Assembly: GCF_030973515.1 (NCBI RefSeq)
Contig: NZ_JARGZA010000001.1
Span: forward strand, 270,805 to 334,804
DNA length: 64,000 nucleotides
From: Jannaschia maritima
GTDB lineage: Bacteria > Pseudomonadota > Alphaproteobacteria > Rhodobacterales > Rhodobacteraceae
Reading direction: 5' to 3'
The stretch's first letter is position 1. Each line of letters opens with the position of its first letter. Below the pieces are notes generated by a model. That model was not told the origin of the DNA, made no database searches, and saw only the letters and a list, made by a program, of their open reading frames with translations. The position numbers were made by a program, and so were the translations under genes. Positions 19,063 through 28,191 of the stretch are shown piece after piece.

Positions 19063-19838
19063 CCCACCCCCTCTCCGCGCCGCCCTCGCATCGGACGGAG
19101 CGTCATCCCCGCCGCTTCAAGCGCGGAACGTACCGCCCGGGCGATGGCCACCGCCTCCGGGCCGTCGCCATGCAGACAGATGCTGTCGCAGGCGGCCGGA
19201 ATGCGGGTCCCGTCGGTCGCATGGATCGCGCCATCCCGAACGAACCGGACCATGCGGGCCGCGGCCTCCTCCGGGTCGTGAACCATCGCACCGGGCCGGC
19301 CCCGTGCGACCAGCGTGGCATCGGCGTTGTAACCCCGGTCCGCGAAGATCTCCCCCGCCCAGACCGCGCCGAGCGTCAGCGCCGCGTCCTGTTGCGCCGT
19401 GCCGGCCAGGACCAGCAGGATCACGTCCGGATCGACGGACAGCGCCCCCTCATAGGCGGACAGGGCGAGGTCCGCATCCTCCGACGCCATGTTGGCCAGC
19501 GCGCCGTGCAGCTTCACGTGACGAACGGACGCGCCGACGGACGCCGCTATGCCGCGCGCCGCGCCGACCTGATAGGCGACCATGTTCCGAACGGCATCGC
19601 GGGACATCGCCATGCGGCGACGTCCGAAACCCTGGAGGTCGGGAAAGCCCGGATGTGCGCCGATGCCCACCTCGTTGCGATGGGCCAGCGCCATGGTCGC
19701 GGCCATCGTGTCCCAATCGCCGGCGTGGAACCCGCAGGCGACGTTGGCCGACGTCACGACGTCCAGAAGCGCCGCGTCGTCCCCCATGGACCAGTCGCCG
19801 AAACCCTCGCCCATGTCGGCGTTCAGGTCGATCTCCAC
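19059..19838 (-). CDS. pxpA: 5-oxoprolinase subunit PxpA (LamB/YcsF family)
   Basis: Subunit A of the ATP-dependent 5-oxoprolinase PxpABC, which opens 5-oxoproline to glutamate in the cytosol. 259 aa. Family motifs: DLNADMGEGFGDW at the N-terminus, TSANVACGFHAGD, GIGAHPGFPDLQGFGRR, VKLHGALANM, and CLHGDGPEAVAIA near the C-terminus. The start overlaps the end of pxpC by 16 bp; the order on the minus strand is pxpB-pxpC-pxpA. Confidence 0.93.
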   Translation of the reverse strand: MEIDLNADMGEGFGDWSMGDDAALLDVVTSANVACGFHAGDWDTMAATMALAHRNEVGIGAHPGFPDLQGFGRRRMAMSRDAVRNMVAYQVGAARGIAASVGASVRHVKLHGALANMASEDADLALSAYEGALSVDPDVILLVLAGTAQQDAALTLGAVWAGEIFADRGYNADATLVARGRPGAMVHDPEEAAARMVRFVRDGAIHATDGTRIPAACDSICLHGDGPEAVAIARAVRSALEAAGMTLRPMRGRRGEGVG

Positions 19839-20812
19839 GGTTCCCCCTTCGCGTCGATGACGCCGTCGATCAGGTCGTACGACAACAGATCCGCCATCGC
19901 CGCCGGGTCACGCAAGGTCGGGGCGACGGCGGGCGGGCGCAGGACCGCAGCGCGCGCGGTCGGCAGGTCGACGAAGGCGAAGCGCAGGACCGCGCCCGGG
20001 GGCGCCTGCAGCGCGCGCGGCAGGTCGGCGGTGACGACGTGCGCGATCCGCGGATATCCTCCGGTCGTCTGGCATTCGGGTCCCAGGATATAAGGGATGC
20101 CGTCCCCGGTCATCTGGACGTCCCCGGGCAGGACGAAGTCGGACAGGAGGTTGAGCTGTCCTTCCGTAGCGAAACCCGCTCCCGCCGGGTCCAGCTTGAT
20201 CCCCTGGCGGTTCCCCTGCGTCGCACGCGTGAACGCTGTCCCCTCGAACCGATCGAGGTCAGCCTTCCGGAACAACGCCGTCTGCGGCGTCGCCACGCAG
20301 CGCAGCGTTCCCCCGGCATACCGATCGTCGGGGCGTACGAGGGTCGCGGCCGCGGGTGTGGCGGGCGCGCGTATCCGAAGGCGGTCGCCGGGATGCAGGG
20401 CCGCCCCGATGCCTGCGATCAGATGCGCCGCGGCACTCCCCATCACCGGACGGACGTCCAGCCCGCCCGCGACGTGGATATACGAATAGACCCCCTCCCC
20501 CGAAGGCTTCAGGTCCAGCACAATCCCTGCCTGGACGACATGCGACGCGTGCCACCCCAACGGCTTGCCCCCCGCCGTGACCCGCATGGGCGCGCCGGTC
20601 AGGGCGATCGTGCAATCCACATCGGGCCGCAACCGCAACGGCGCGCCTGCGCTCTCGATCCCCGGCGCGGCGACGCCGCTCAGGAGAGCCGCGGCGTCCA
20701 GCAGCGCCTGGCGGTCCGCCGCGCCGCCCCGGGCCAAGCCCAGCGACAGATGGCCCGGACGACCCGCGTCCTGTACCGTCGTCAGGGGTCCGCATGCGAG
20801 GATCTCGATCAT
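19823..20812 (-). CDS. pxpC: 5-oxoprolinase subunit PxpC (biotin-dependent carboxyltransferase-like)
   Basis: Subunit C of 5-oxoprolinase, 329 aa, of the KipA/allophanate-hydrolase-subunit-2 family. Motifs: LTTVQDAGRPGHLSLGLARG, YSYIHVAGGLDVRPVMGSA and LSDFVLPGDVQMTGDGIPYI. Overlaps pxpB by 4 bp and pxpA by 16 bp, consistent with stoichiometric translation of the complex. Confidence 0.92.
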   Translation of the reverse strand: MIEILACGPLTTVQDAGRPGHLSLGLARGGAADRQALLDAAALLSGVAAPGIESAGAPLRLRPDVDCTIALTGAPMRVTAGGKPLGWHASHVVQAGIVLDLKPSGEGVYSYIHVAGGLDVRPVMGSAAAHLIAGIGAALHPGDRLRIRAPATPAAATLVRPDDRYAGGTLRCVATPQTALFRKADLDRFEGTAFTRATQGNRQGIKLDPAGAGFATEGQLNLLSDFVLPGDVQMTGDGIPYILGPECQTTGGYPRIAHVVTADLPRALQAPPGAVLRFAFVDLPTARAAVLRPPAVAPTLRDPAAMADLLSYDLIDGVIDAKGEPWRST

Positions 20813-21537
20813 TCCAGATCCTCAGCGACCGAACCACCCAGACCATCGGCGGCCCCCTGCAGGTCGGTCAGATGTTCGGCATCGATCGCGGGGAAGACCA
20901 CCTCGTCGCCGGCCCGCAGGGCGATGGGGGGATCCCTGTCCTGCCGGAAGCACCCGAAGGCCGTCAAACCGACCTGACGCCAACCCGTCGGCGAGGACGT
21001 GCCGAACAGGACCAACTGACGAACGGCGACCACAAGGGCCCCTTCCGGCACGCGCGGGGTCAGGTCGCTCCGTCGTGGCAGGTCCCATTCGGGCGGCAGG
21101 GTCCCCAGATACGGCATGCCGGGCACGAAACCCAAGGCCAGCACGCGAACCCGGGTCGTGGACAGTGCCGCGACCGCATCCGGAACGGACAGTCCGGCCA
21201 GGGCGGCGGCTTCCTCGATCTCGGGCGCGGCATCGCCATCGTAGCAGCAGGGAATGCGCCACAGGCGTCGCGGCGGCAACGGGACGGCCTGCCAATCGCG
21301 ATCCGCCAGACGCCGTTCCAATGCCGACAGCACCGCATCCGCGCCGCGGGGATCGTCCATCCGCACGAGGACGGATCCCAGCGACGATGCCGTCTCGGCC
21401 ACGTTGTCGGGCGGATCGGTCAGCAGGCCCGCGCGGAACGCCAGGCACGCGCGGTTCGCCCCGTCGTCCAGCCGATCGGCGAAGCGAACCAGCCACGCGG
21501 CCTCGCCCAACGGTTCGATGCGCGGGAAGTCGGTCAT
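20809..21537 (-). CDS. pxpB: 5-oxoprolinase subunit PxpB (KipI family)
   Basis: Subunit B of 5-oxoprolinase, 242 aa. The start MTDFPRIEPLGEAAWLVRF is the first conserved position; the frame upstream is unconserved. Motifs: LALGFVPGMPYLGTL and PRVPEGALVVAVRQ, then the SPTGWRQVGLT segment typical of allophanate-hydrolase subunit 1/KipI. First gene of the pxpB-C-A operon, divergent from the DUF2478 gene. Confidence 0.92.
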   Translation of the reverse strand: MTDFPRIEPLGEAAWLVRFADRLDDGANRACLAFRAGLLTDPPDNVAETASSLGSVLVRMDDPRGADAVLSALERRLADRDWQAVPLPPRRLWRIPCCYDGDAAPEIEEAAALAGLSVPDAVAALSTTRVRVLALGFVPGMPYLGTLPPEWDLPRRSDLTPRVPEGALVVAVRQLVLFGTSSPTGWRQVGLTAFGCFRQDRDPPIALRAGDEVVFPAIDAEHLTDLQGAADGLGGSVAEDLE

Positions 21538-21613
21538 GCCAGCCGGTGTCCCAGGCACGTCCCGAGCCGTCAAGCCGCCTGGACGCCGCCCGCGCACCGC
21601 GTCAAACGAAGGC

Positions 21614-22147
21614 ATGCGACTGGCCTGGACCAAGACCGAAGGGCGCGGCGACCTGGACCCGCTGCTGTACGACGTGGCCCGCGACCTGCAGGCCCATGGC
21701 CTGCGGCTGGCGGGCGTCGTCCAGGTCAACGTCGAGCGGCCCGGCTCGGAACGGTGCGACATGGATGCGATCGTGCTGCCGAACGGCCCGACCTTCCGCA
21801 TCAGTCAGAGCCTGGGCGCCGCATCGCGCGGGTGCCGGTTGGACCCCAGGGGGCTGGAGGCGGCCGTGGGCACGACGATGGCCCGGCTGGAGGACGGGGC
21901 CGATCTGCTGATCGTCAACAAGTTCGGCAAGCAGGAGGCGCTGGGCCGGGGCTTCCGTCCCGCCATCGCGGCGGCGCTGGAACGGGGGACCGACGTCCTC
22001 GTCGGGGTCAATTCCCTGAACCTGGGTGCCCTACGCGCCTTCTCGGACGGGGTGGGGACCGCCCTGCCGCCGGATCGGGACGTCCTCGTCGCATGGGCGC
22101 GGCCCGACCGTTCGGATGATGCCTCTGGGTCGCAGGGGGCTGGTTGA
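21614..22147 (+). CDS. DUF2478 family protein
   Basis: A 177-aa protein recognised as DUF2478: RLAWTKTEGRGDLDPLLYDV at the N-terminus, HGLRLAGVVQVN, CDMDAIVLP, FRISQSLGAASRGCRLDP and LLIVNKFGKQEALGRGFRP. The family resembles small nucleoside triphosphatases in layout but lacks a clear P-loop here, and its function is not established. Divergent from pxpB across 76 bp. Confidence 0.82.
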   Translation: MRLAWTKTEGRGDLDPLLYDVARDLQAHGLRLAGVVQVNVERPGSERCDMDAIVLPNGPTFRISQSLGAASRGCRLDPRGLEAAVGTTMARLEDGADLLIVNKFGKQEALGRGFRPAIAAALERGTDVLVGVNSLNLGALRAFSDGVGTALPPDRDVLVAWARPDRSDDASGSQGAG

Positions 22148-22160
22148 CGGCGTACCTCCC

Positions 22161-22190
22161 TTGCGGGCCGATCCCCACCCCCCCTAGATC
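22161..22190 (+). promoter_or_regulatory. Promoter candidate for the VTT-domain gene, very close to the ATG
   Basis: TTGCGG and TAGATC are separated by 18 bp, and the ATG starts 7 nt after the -10. Transcription would begin at or next to the ATG, giving a leaderless mRNA, which fits the absence of a ribosome site. Confidence 0.4.
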
Positions 22191-22197
22191 GCGCCTG

Positions 22198-22875
22198 ATG
22201 GACACGCTCCGCAATCGCCTGGCCCTGGTGGTCTGGCCAATGCTGCTCGCCGGCCTGATGCTCGGAATGTGGTTGACGCCCTGGCAGGGCTGGGTCGAAC
22301 CGCTGGAGCGTTGGCTGGCGGACCACACCCGTATCGGCTGGCTGGTCTATCTGGCGCTCTACGTCGTGGTCGTCGCATTGCCCCTGCCAGCCGCCGCAAT
22401 GAGCGTCGTGGGGGGCTTGGCGTTCGGATGGTGGGGCATCCCGCTCGCGTTGCTCGGATCGTTGCTGGGCGCATTGGGACCCTGGTGGGCGACGCGGCGC
22501 TTCTTGCGGGACCCCGTGATGGCGAGGCTGGGGGGACCGCGGGTTCGGGCCGCGGACGCCATGGTGCGGGATGATGCGCTCGTCTTCGTCACCCTGCTGC
22601 GGCTGACGCCCATCCTTCCGTTCACGGTGCAGAACTATCTGCTCGGGTTGACCTCGGTCCGGCTGATCCCCTTTGCGATCGCCACGATCGCGGGCCTGGC
22701 ACCCAGCACCGTGGCCCTCGTCTGGATCGGCGAATTGGGCAGCTTGACCTTCACGGGCGCGACGGCGGGCCAGATCCTGTCGCTCGTCGCCGGTCTCGGG
22801 GTGTTCGCCGCGTTCCTGGCTTGGGCGATCTGGCGGGCGATAGCGCGCCTGAGGTCGGCTGGGTTCCACGCCTGA
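22198..22875 (+). CDS. TVP38/TMEM64 family membrane protein (VTT domain)
   Basis: Inner-membrane protein of the DedA/VTT superfamily, 225 aa, with about five hydrophobic segments. Diagnostic: VVALPLPAAAMSVVGGLAFGWW followed by the re-entrant LLGSLLGALGPWWATRRFLR, and LLRLTPILPFTVQNYLLGLT. VTT proteins are now viewed as lipid scramblases or flippases; the substrate here is unknown. The chosen ATG (MDTLRNRLALVV) directly precedes the first helix. Confidence 0.85.
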   Translation: MDTLRNRLALVVWPMLLAGLMLGMWLTPWQGWVEPLERWLADHTRIGWLVYLALYVVVVALPLPAAAMSVVGGLAFGWWGIPLALLGSLLGALGPWWATRRFLRDPVMARLGGPRVRAADAMVRDDALVFVTLLRLTPILPFTVQNYLLGLTSVRLIPFAIATIAGLAPSTVALVWIGELGSLTFTGATAGQILSLVAGLGVFAAFLAWAIWRAIARLRSAGFHA

Positions 22876-22948
22876 CGGGATGCGCAAGGTTCGGGTCGCG
22901 CTCGGAAGCCCATCGCCTCAGATGCAAGGGATCATATCGGAGCCGACC

Positions 22949-23416
22949 ATGACCTTCCGCATCGAAGCCCTGTCCCCCGAACCCTTCGCGCATCTGTTCC
23001 TATGCGACGACGACACGCTGCGCCGCCATCGGGCGCGGCGGATGGTGGTCGACGCCAATCCCGGCACCCCGTGCCGCGTCAGCCTGGAGGACGCGCAGGT
23101 CGGCGAAACGGTGGTCCTCGTCAATCATACGCACTTGACCCCCGGCTCCCCCTACCATGGGACACATGCGATCTTCGTCCGCGAAGGCGTCGCGCAGGCC
23201 CACCCGGCGCCGGGCGTCGTGCCTGACGTGATCCGGTCCCGCCTCATATCGCTGCGGGCATTCGACGCCGACGGCATGATGACGTCGGCGGACGTCGCTG
23301 ACGGCGACGGGGTGGCGGAACGCCTCGATGCGACGTTTGCCGATCCTTCCGTCGTTCACGTGGACCTGCACAACGCGAAACCCGGTTGCTTCGCAGCACG
23401 CGCCGTCCGGGCCTGA
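22949..23416 (+). CDS. DUF1203 family protein
   Basis: A 155-aa cytosolic protein with the DUF1203 pattern: FRIEALSPEPFAHLF, RRMVVDANPGTPCRVSLEDA, VVLVNHTH, SPYHGTHAIFVREG and the C-terminal HVDLHNAKPGCFAARAVRA. Function unknown; the cysteine/histidine pattern could bind a metal, but this is inference. The chosen start has GGAGCCGACC upstream. Confidence 0.82.
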   Translation: MTFRIEALSPEPFAHLFLCDDDTLRRHRARRMVVDANPGTPCRVSLEDAQVGETVVLVNHTHLTPGSPYHGTHAIFVREGVAQAHPAPGVVPDVIRSRLISLRAFDADGMMTSADVADGDGVAERLDATFADPSVVHVDLHNAKPGCFAARAVRA

Positions 23417-23425
23417 CGACCCGGT

Positions 23426-23467
23426 GGGCGGGTGTAAGGCGACGTCGAACTGGCGTCACCCGCGCCC
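23426..23467. terminator. Hairpin between convergent DUF1203 and dehydrogenase genes
   Basis: GGGCGGGTG pairs with CACCCGCGCCC (one bulged G), enclosing a GACG/CGTC inner stem. It fills the 54-bp convergent gap and may end transcription in both directions; no T-run. Confidence 0.45.
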
Positions 23468-23470
23468 GCG

Positions 23471-24430
23471 TCACATCCCCTTGCATTCCGGGATAGGGGT
23501 CTCCAGCGTTCCATCATCCAGCCACTGCAGCAGGTTACGGACCGTCAGATCTCCCATCGCCTGCCGCGTCTGCACCGTGGCGGATCCGACATGCGGCGTC
23601 AGGACCACCCGATCAGTCATGTCCTTCAGCGCTTGAGGTATCTTCGGCTCCGCCTCGAACACGTCCAGACCGGCATAGCCCAGGCGTCCGGTCCGCAAGG
23701 CTTCGATCAACGCGGTCTCGTCCACGGTCGATCCGCGGGACACGTTGATCAGGCAGCCATCCGAACCCAGGGCGTCCAGCACCCCCGCATCGACGATGTG
23801 ATGTGTTTCCGGTCCCCCGGGGGTGATGACGATCAGTACGTCGACCGCCCCCGCCAGCGCTGTGGGGCTATCGTGGTAGGTGAAGGGCACGTCCTTCCTC
23901 GACCGGGCGTGATAATGGATCTCCGCCCGGAAGGCGGCCGCCATGTCGGCGATGGTCTGGCCGATGCGGCCCAGGCCCAGGATGCCCACCTTGCGTTCCA
24001 TGGGCGAGCGGGTGAGCGGGAACTCCCCGTCCTCCCAGGCACCGCCACGGGCGTGGGCATCGGCCGCGATCAGGCCGCGGTAGCAAGCCAGCCACAGCAG
24101 GATGGCCGTGACCGCCACCTCGTCGTTCAGGACGTTCGGCGTGTGGGAGATCAGGATGCCCCGCGCCGTCAGCCCCTCCACGTCGATCGCATCGTAGCCG
24201 ACCCCGTAGGAGGACACGGCCTTCAGGTTCGGGCATGCCGCCGCGACGTCGTCGGGCACGCCGTAATGGCCGTTCGTCAGGACGGCCGCGATGTCCTGCC
24301 CCCGCTCGGCGAGAAAGCCGCTGCGATCGTCCCGATCCAGGAGGGGAAGCAGTTCGAACCGGTCCGCGAGCATGTCGCGCATGCGGTCCGTGATGGTCCC
24401 GATCTGCAGGAGCGCGATCCGATCAACCAT
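23471..24430 (-). CDS. D-2-hydroxyacid dehydrogenase (glyoxylate/hydroxypyruvate reductase-like)
   Basis: NAD(P)H-dependent oxidoreductase of the D-2-hydroxyacid dehydrogenase family, 319 aa. Nucleotide-binding motif GLGRIGQ (152-158); catalytic triad Arg232 (NVSRGS), Glu261 (FEAEP) and His280 (LTPHVGSAT). Expected to interconvert 2-oxo and 2-hydroxy acids, e.g. glyoxylate and glycolate. It is the last gene of a three-gene minus-strand unit and overlaps the FAH-family hydrolase gene by 8 bp, so it may process a 2-oxo or 2-hydroxy acid produced by that enzyme. Confidence 0.88.
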   Translation of the reverse strand: MVDRIALLQIGTITDRMRDMLADRFELLPLLDRDDRSGFLAERGQDIAAVLTNGHYGVPDDVAAACPNLKAVSSYGVGYDAIDVEGLTARGILISHTPNVLNDEVAVTAILLWLACYRGLIAADAHARGGAWEDGEFPLTRSPMERKVGILGLGRIGQTIADMAAAFRAEIHYHARSRKDVPFTYHDSPTALAGAVDVLIVITPGGPETHHIVDAGVLDALGSDGCLINVSRGSTVDETALIEALRTGRLGYAGLDVFEAEPKIPQALKDMTDRVVLTPHVGSATVQTRQAMGDLTVRNLLQWLDDGTLETPIPECKGM

Positions 24431-25268
24431 CGGCGCGCACCGTCTGGCGCTGCTCGCCCAAGCCATCGATGCCCAGGGTCATCACGTCGCCGGCCTTCAA
24501 GTAGCGCTCGGGGGCCATGCCCATGCCGACGCCGGGAGGGGTGCCTGTGCTGATGACGTCACCTGGATGCAGCGTGAACATCTGGCTTAGGTGACTGATG
24601 CATTGGGCCACGGTGAAGATCATCGTGTCGGTGTTTCCCGTCTGCATCCGCTCGCCGTTGACGTCCAGCCACATGCCCAGCTTCTGCACGTCGGCGATCT
24701 CGTCCTTCGTCACGAGCCAGGGTCCGGTGGGCCCGAACGTGTCGCAGGACTTCCCCTTCGTCCACTGACCCGAGCGCTTCCGCTGGAAGGTCCGTTCGGA
24801 CACGTCGTTGCAGACACAGAACCCCGCAACGTGGTCCAGCGCCTCGGCTTCGGACACGTACTTGCACCGCTCGCCGATCACGACGCCCAGCTCGACCTCC
24901 CAGTCCGACGTCTCCGACCCGCGGGGCAGCACGACGTCGTCGAACGCTCCGCCCATCGCGGACGTCGCCTTCATGAACAGCACCGGGTGATCGGGTATCG
25001 CGGATCCCGTCTCCGCCGCATGGTCCGAGAAGTTCAGGCCGATGCACATGAACTTGCCGGTGCCGCCGACGCAGGGGCCGAACCGCACCTCGCCTTCCAC
25101 CTTGGGCAGCGCCATGGGGTCGAGCTTCGACAGGATCTCCAGGGACTTGGCCGACAGCGCTTCCGCCGCGATGTCGGCGACCTCGTCCGACAGGTCGCGC
25201 AGATCGCCGTTGTGGTCGATCATTCCGGGCTTCTCGGCCCCCGGTTCGCCGAAGCGCACGAGCTTCAT
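24423..25268 (-). CDS. Fumarylacetoacetate-hydrolase-family protein (2,4-diketo-3-deoxy acid hydrolase-like)
   Basis: FAH-superfamily hydrolase or lyase, 281 aa. MKLVRFGEPGAEKPGMID is the typical start. The catalytic region is CIGLNFSDHAAETG (His83), and the metal site lies in SDWEVELGVVIG (Glu124, Glu126). The closest recognised types are ureidoglycolate-lyase-like proteins and 2,4-diketo-3-deoxy-L-fuconate/rhamnonate hydrolases, which split such acids into pyruvate plus a hydroxy acid. The neighbouring aldonate-type dehydratase favours the sugar-acid role over acyl-pyruvate or aromatic pathways. Confidence 0.85.
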   Translation of the reverse strand: MKLVRFGEPGAEKPGMIDHNGDLRDLSDEVADIAAEALSAKSLEILSKLDPMALPKVEGEVRFGPCVGGTGKFMCIGLNFSDHAAETGSAIPDHPVLFMKATSAMGGAFDDVVLPRGSETSDWEVELGVVIGERCKYVSEAEALDHVAGFCVCNDVSERTFQRKRSGQWTKGKSCDTFGPTGPWLVTKDEIADVQKLGMWLDVNGERMQTGNTDTMIFTVAQCISHLSQMFTLHPGDVISTGTPPGVGMGMAPERYLKAGDVMTLGIDGLGEQRQTVRADG

Positions 25269-25311
25269 GATGTATCTCCCTGTTTTCGTTCGCTGGACGA
25301 CCCGAAGGGCG

Positions 25312-27084
25312 TCAATGGTTGTCGCGCGGCAGCCGGCCTGCCACCCCGCGGTAGGCATCCGCGCCGCGCAGGGTCATGCCCTTGGACAGCGGCTCGACCC
25401 GTTCGCGGAAGATCTCCTGCCAGGGGGTCTGGCTTTCGGGGGCGAACGGATGGTCCGGCAGGGCAGCGCGGCGCGCGTCGAGCTCGGCAGCGTCGACCAG
25501 CATGTCCGCGGTGCCGGCCTTCAGGTCGATGCGGATCCGGTCCCCCGTCCGCACCAGCGCGAGCCCGCCGCCCGCCGCCGCTTCCGGCGAGGCGTTCAGG
25601 ATCGACGGCGACCCGGACGTGCCCGATTGCCGCCCGTCCCCGATGCAGGGCAGCGCATGGATGTCCCGTTTCAGCAGGTAGGCGGGGGGACGCATGTTAA
25701 CGACCTCCGCCGCGCCGGGATAGCCGATCGGCCCGGCACCCCGCATGATCAGGATGCAGTGTTCGTCCACCCCGAGGCTTTCGTCGTCGATCCGGTCGTG
25801 AAAGTCCTCCGGACCGTCGAACACCACCGCACGCCCCTCGAACGCCTGCGGGTCGTCGGGGTTCGAAAGGTATCGGTCCCGGAACTCCGCGCTGATGACG
25901 GACGTCTTCATGATCGCCGAGTCGAACAGGTTGCCCGACAGGTTTAGGAACCCGGCCTCGTCCATCAGGGGCGCCGCGACCGATCTGATCACGTCGGGCA
26001 GCTGCGACCGCATCGCGCCGTAGTTCTCCCCCACCGTCACGCCGTTCACCGTTGGCGCGTCCGGGTGGGGCAGCATGTCCGCGGCCATCAGCTCGCCGAT
26101 CACGGCGGGGACGCCGCCCGCGTGATAGTAATCCTCGCCCAGATACTGCCCCGCGGGCTGGAGGTTCACAAGCAGCGGCACGTGATGGCCCAGGCGCTGC
26201 CAGTCGTCGTTGGTCAACTCGATCCCCAGATGACGGGCGATCCCGTTCAGGTGGATCGGCGCGTTCGTGCTGCCGCCGATCGCGGAGTTGACGACGACCG
26301 CGTTCTCGAACGCCTCCCGCGTCATGATGCCGGACGGCCGAATGTCCTGGTGCACCATCTCGACGATCCGCTGCCCCGTCTGATAGCTGACATGCCCCCG
26401 CTGTCGATACGGGGCCGGGATCGCCGCCGCTCCGGGCAGTTGCATCCCCAGCGCCTCGGCCAGGCTGTTCATCGTCGTGGCCGTGCCCATCGTGTTGCAA
26501 TAGCCCACCGACGGCGTGCTGCTCGCCACGATCTCCATGAACCCGGCATCGTCGATCTCGCCCGCGGCATGCATCTCGCGCGCCTTCCAGACGATGGTGC
26601 CGCTGCCCGTCCGCTCCCCCTTGAACCAGCCGTTCAGCATGGGCCCCACGGACAGGGCGATCGCGGGGATGTCCACCGTGGCCGCCGCCATCAGCAGCGC
26701 GGGCGTGGTCTTGTCGCACCCGATCGTCAAGACGACCCCGTCCAGCGGATAGCCGTACAGCGTCTCGACCAGCGACAGGTAGGCGAGGTTGCGATCCAGC
26801 GACGCCGTCGGCCGCTTGCCCGTCTCCTGGATGGGATGGACCGGCACCTCCAACGGCACGCCGCCCGCCGCGATGATGCCGTCGCGGACCCGCTTCGCGA
26901 GTTCCAGATGATGCCGGTTGCAGGGGCTCAGGTCGCTGCCGGTCTGCGCGATGGCGATGATCGGCTTGTTGCCCTGCAGCTCCTCGCGCGTGATGCCGTA
27001 GTTGAGGTAGCGCTCCAAGTAGAGCGCGGTCATCTCGCGATTGTCCGGGTTGTCGAACCACTTCCGCGATCGAAGCTCGGCCAT
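25312..27084 (-). CDS. IlvD/Edd-family sugar-acid dehydratase (D-xylonate dehydratase-like)
   Basis: Fe-S dehydratase, 590 aa, expected to convert an aldonate such as D-xylonate or L-arabonate to its 2-keto-3-deoxy derivative. Cluster cysteines are Cys55 (DLSPCNRHH), Cys123 ([10 protein letters not shown]) and Cys196 (VGYCNTMG). Their spacing and the opening [20 protein letters not shown] agree with Caulobacter XylD-type enzymes, as I recall them, rather than with IlvD of branched-chain synthesis. The start has GGGGAGG. It is the first gene of the unit with the FAH hydrolase and the 2-hydroxyacid dehydrogenase, and is divergent from a HIBADH-like gene and the TRAP transporter. Confidence 0.88.
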   Translation of the reverse strand: MAELRSRKWFDNPDNREMTALYLERYLNYGITREELQGNKPIIAIAQTGSDLSPCNRHHLELAKRVRDGIIAAGGVPLEVPVHPIQETGKRPTASLDRNLAYLSLVETLYGYPLDGVVLTIGCDKTTPALLMAAATVDIPAIALSVGPMLNGWFKGERTGSGTIVWKAREMHAAGEIDDAGFMEIVASSTPSVGYCNTMGTATTMNSLAEALGMQLPGAAAIPAPYRQRGHVSYQTGQRIVEMVHQDIRPSGIMTREAFENAVVVNSAIGGSTNAPIHLNGIARHLGIELTNDDWQRLGHHVPLLVNLQPAGQYLGEDYYHAGGVPAVIGELMAADMLPHPDAPTVNGVTVGENYGAMRSQLPDVIRSVAAPLMDEAGFLNLSGNLFDSAIMKTSVISAEFRDRYLSNPDDPQAFEGRAVVFDGPEDFHDRIDDESLGVDEHCILIMRGAGPIGYPGAAEVVNMRPPAYLLKRDIHALPCIGDGRQSGTSGSPSILNASPEAAAGGGLALVRTGDRIRIDLKAGTADMLVDAAELDARRAALPDHPFAPESQTPWQEIFRERVEPLSKGMTLRGADAYRGVAGRLPRDNH

Positions 27085-27208
27085 GGCGTGATCCTCCCCG
27101 TTGCGCCGGTCCCGCTTCGGGTCGCCGCCCGAACGGCACGGCACCCTTTCGCCGGGACGAGGGGATGGCTAGGACATCCACGGCGCAGGCGCAAACACGG
27201 AGAATGCG

Positions 27209-28078
27209 ATGACCGAACTGGCTCTGCTGGGAACCGGCCTGATGGGGGCGCCCATGGCGCGCAACCTCCTGCGAGCCGGGCATGCCGTGACGGTCTGGAA
27301 CCGATCCTCGGGCAAGGCCCGCGCGCTCGAAGGGGACGGTGCGGTGGTCGCCGAAGACCCCGCCGTCGCCGTGGCGGGCAAGCCTGTCGTGATCTCGATG
27401 CTGTCCGACGGACCGGCCAGCGCGGCCGTGCAGGACACCGTGCGCGAGGCGTTCGCCGAAGGCGCGATCTGGGTCGAGATGGGGTCCATCAAGCCATCCG
27501 AGGCCCGCGACCACGCCGACGCGCTCGCCCGCCGCGGCATCGGCTACGTGGACGCCCCCGTATCCGGCGGCACCAAGGGGGCGGAGGGCGCGACGCTGGC
27601 GATCATGGCGGGCGGCGATGCGGACGCGTTCGCGGCCGTCCGGGACGTGCTGGCGGCGATGGGCAACCCCGTCCATGTCGGTCCCGTCGGCGCGGGACAG
27701 CTGGCGAAGCTGGCGAATCAGGCGATCGTCGCCTGCACAATCGGTGCGGTCGCCGAGGCGATGCTGCTGCTCGAACGCGGTGGCGCTAACCCCGCCGCCG
27801 TGCGGGCGGCCCTGAAGGGTGGGTTCGCCGATTCGACGATCCTGCAGCAGCATGGCGCGCGCATGACGGAGGGGGACTTCGTGCCAGGCGGGCTGACCAA
27901 GTTCCAGATCAAGGACCTCGACAACGTGCTGGAGGAGGCGCGCGCCCACGCGCTGACCCTTCCCGCGGTGGAAGCGGTGAACGACCGGTTCAAGCACCTG
28001 CGGGACGCGATGGACGGCGGCGACCTGGACCACTCCGCCCTGTTCCTCGAGTTGAAGGAGCGCAACGGGTTGACGTGA
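27209..28078 (+). CDS. 3-hydroxyisobutyrate dehydrogenase-family oxidoreductase (GarR/GlxR-like)
   Basis: Beta-hydroxyacid dehydrogenase, 289 aa. Cofactor motif LLGTGLMGAPMARNLLRAGH at the N-terminus, substrate motif YVDAPVSGGTKGAEGA, and the catalytic lysine in GAGQLAKLANQ (near residue 170). Similar to 2-hydroxy-3-oxopropionate (tartronate semialdehyde) reductases and broader HIBADH-like enzymes; substrate not decidable. It heads the plus-strand arm of the catabolic island, 114 bp before dctP. A weak TTTCGC-N17-TAGGAC pair precedes it. Confidence 0.85.
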   Translation: MTELALLGTGLMGAPMARNLLRAGHAVTVWNRSSGKARALEGDGAVVAEDPAVAVAGKPVVISMLSDGPASAAVQDTVREAFAEGAIWVEMGSIKPSEARDHADALARRGIGYVDAPVSGGTKGAEGATLAIMAGGDADAFAAVRDVLAAMGNPVHVGPVGAGQLAKLANQAIVACTIGAVAEAMLLLERGGANPAAVRAALKGGFADSTILQQHGARMTEGDFVPGGLTKFQIKDLDNVLEEARAHALTLPAVEAVNDRFKHLRDAMDGGDLDHSALFLELKERNGLT

Positions 28079-28086
28079 GAAAGGGC

Positions 28087-28116
28087 TTGGCATCCCCGAT
28101 GGCCCACGCCTAGGCT
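28087..28116 (+). promoter_or_regulatory. Promoter candidate for the TRAP transporter operon
   Basis: TTGGCA and TAGGCT are separated by 18 bp, 76 bp upstream of dctP. The dctP ribosome site GGGAGGATACG is strong, as expected for an abundant binding protein. Confidence 0.45.
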
Positions 28117-28191
28117 TTCCGCGTCAGCGGAGGGGACGGCACCGGCAGGAGGGTCGGCGTCGGGATCATCCTCCGCGCACGGGAGGATACG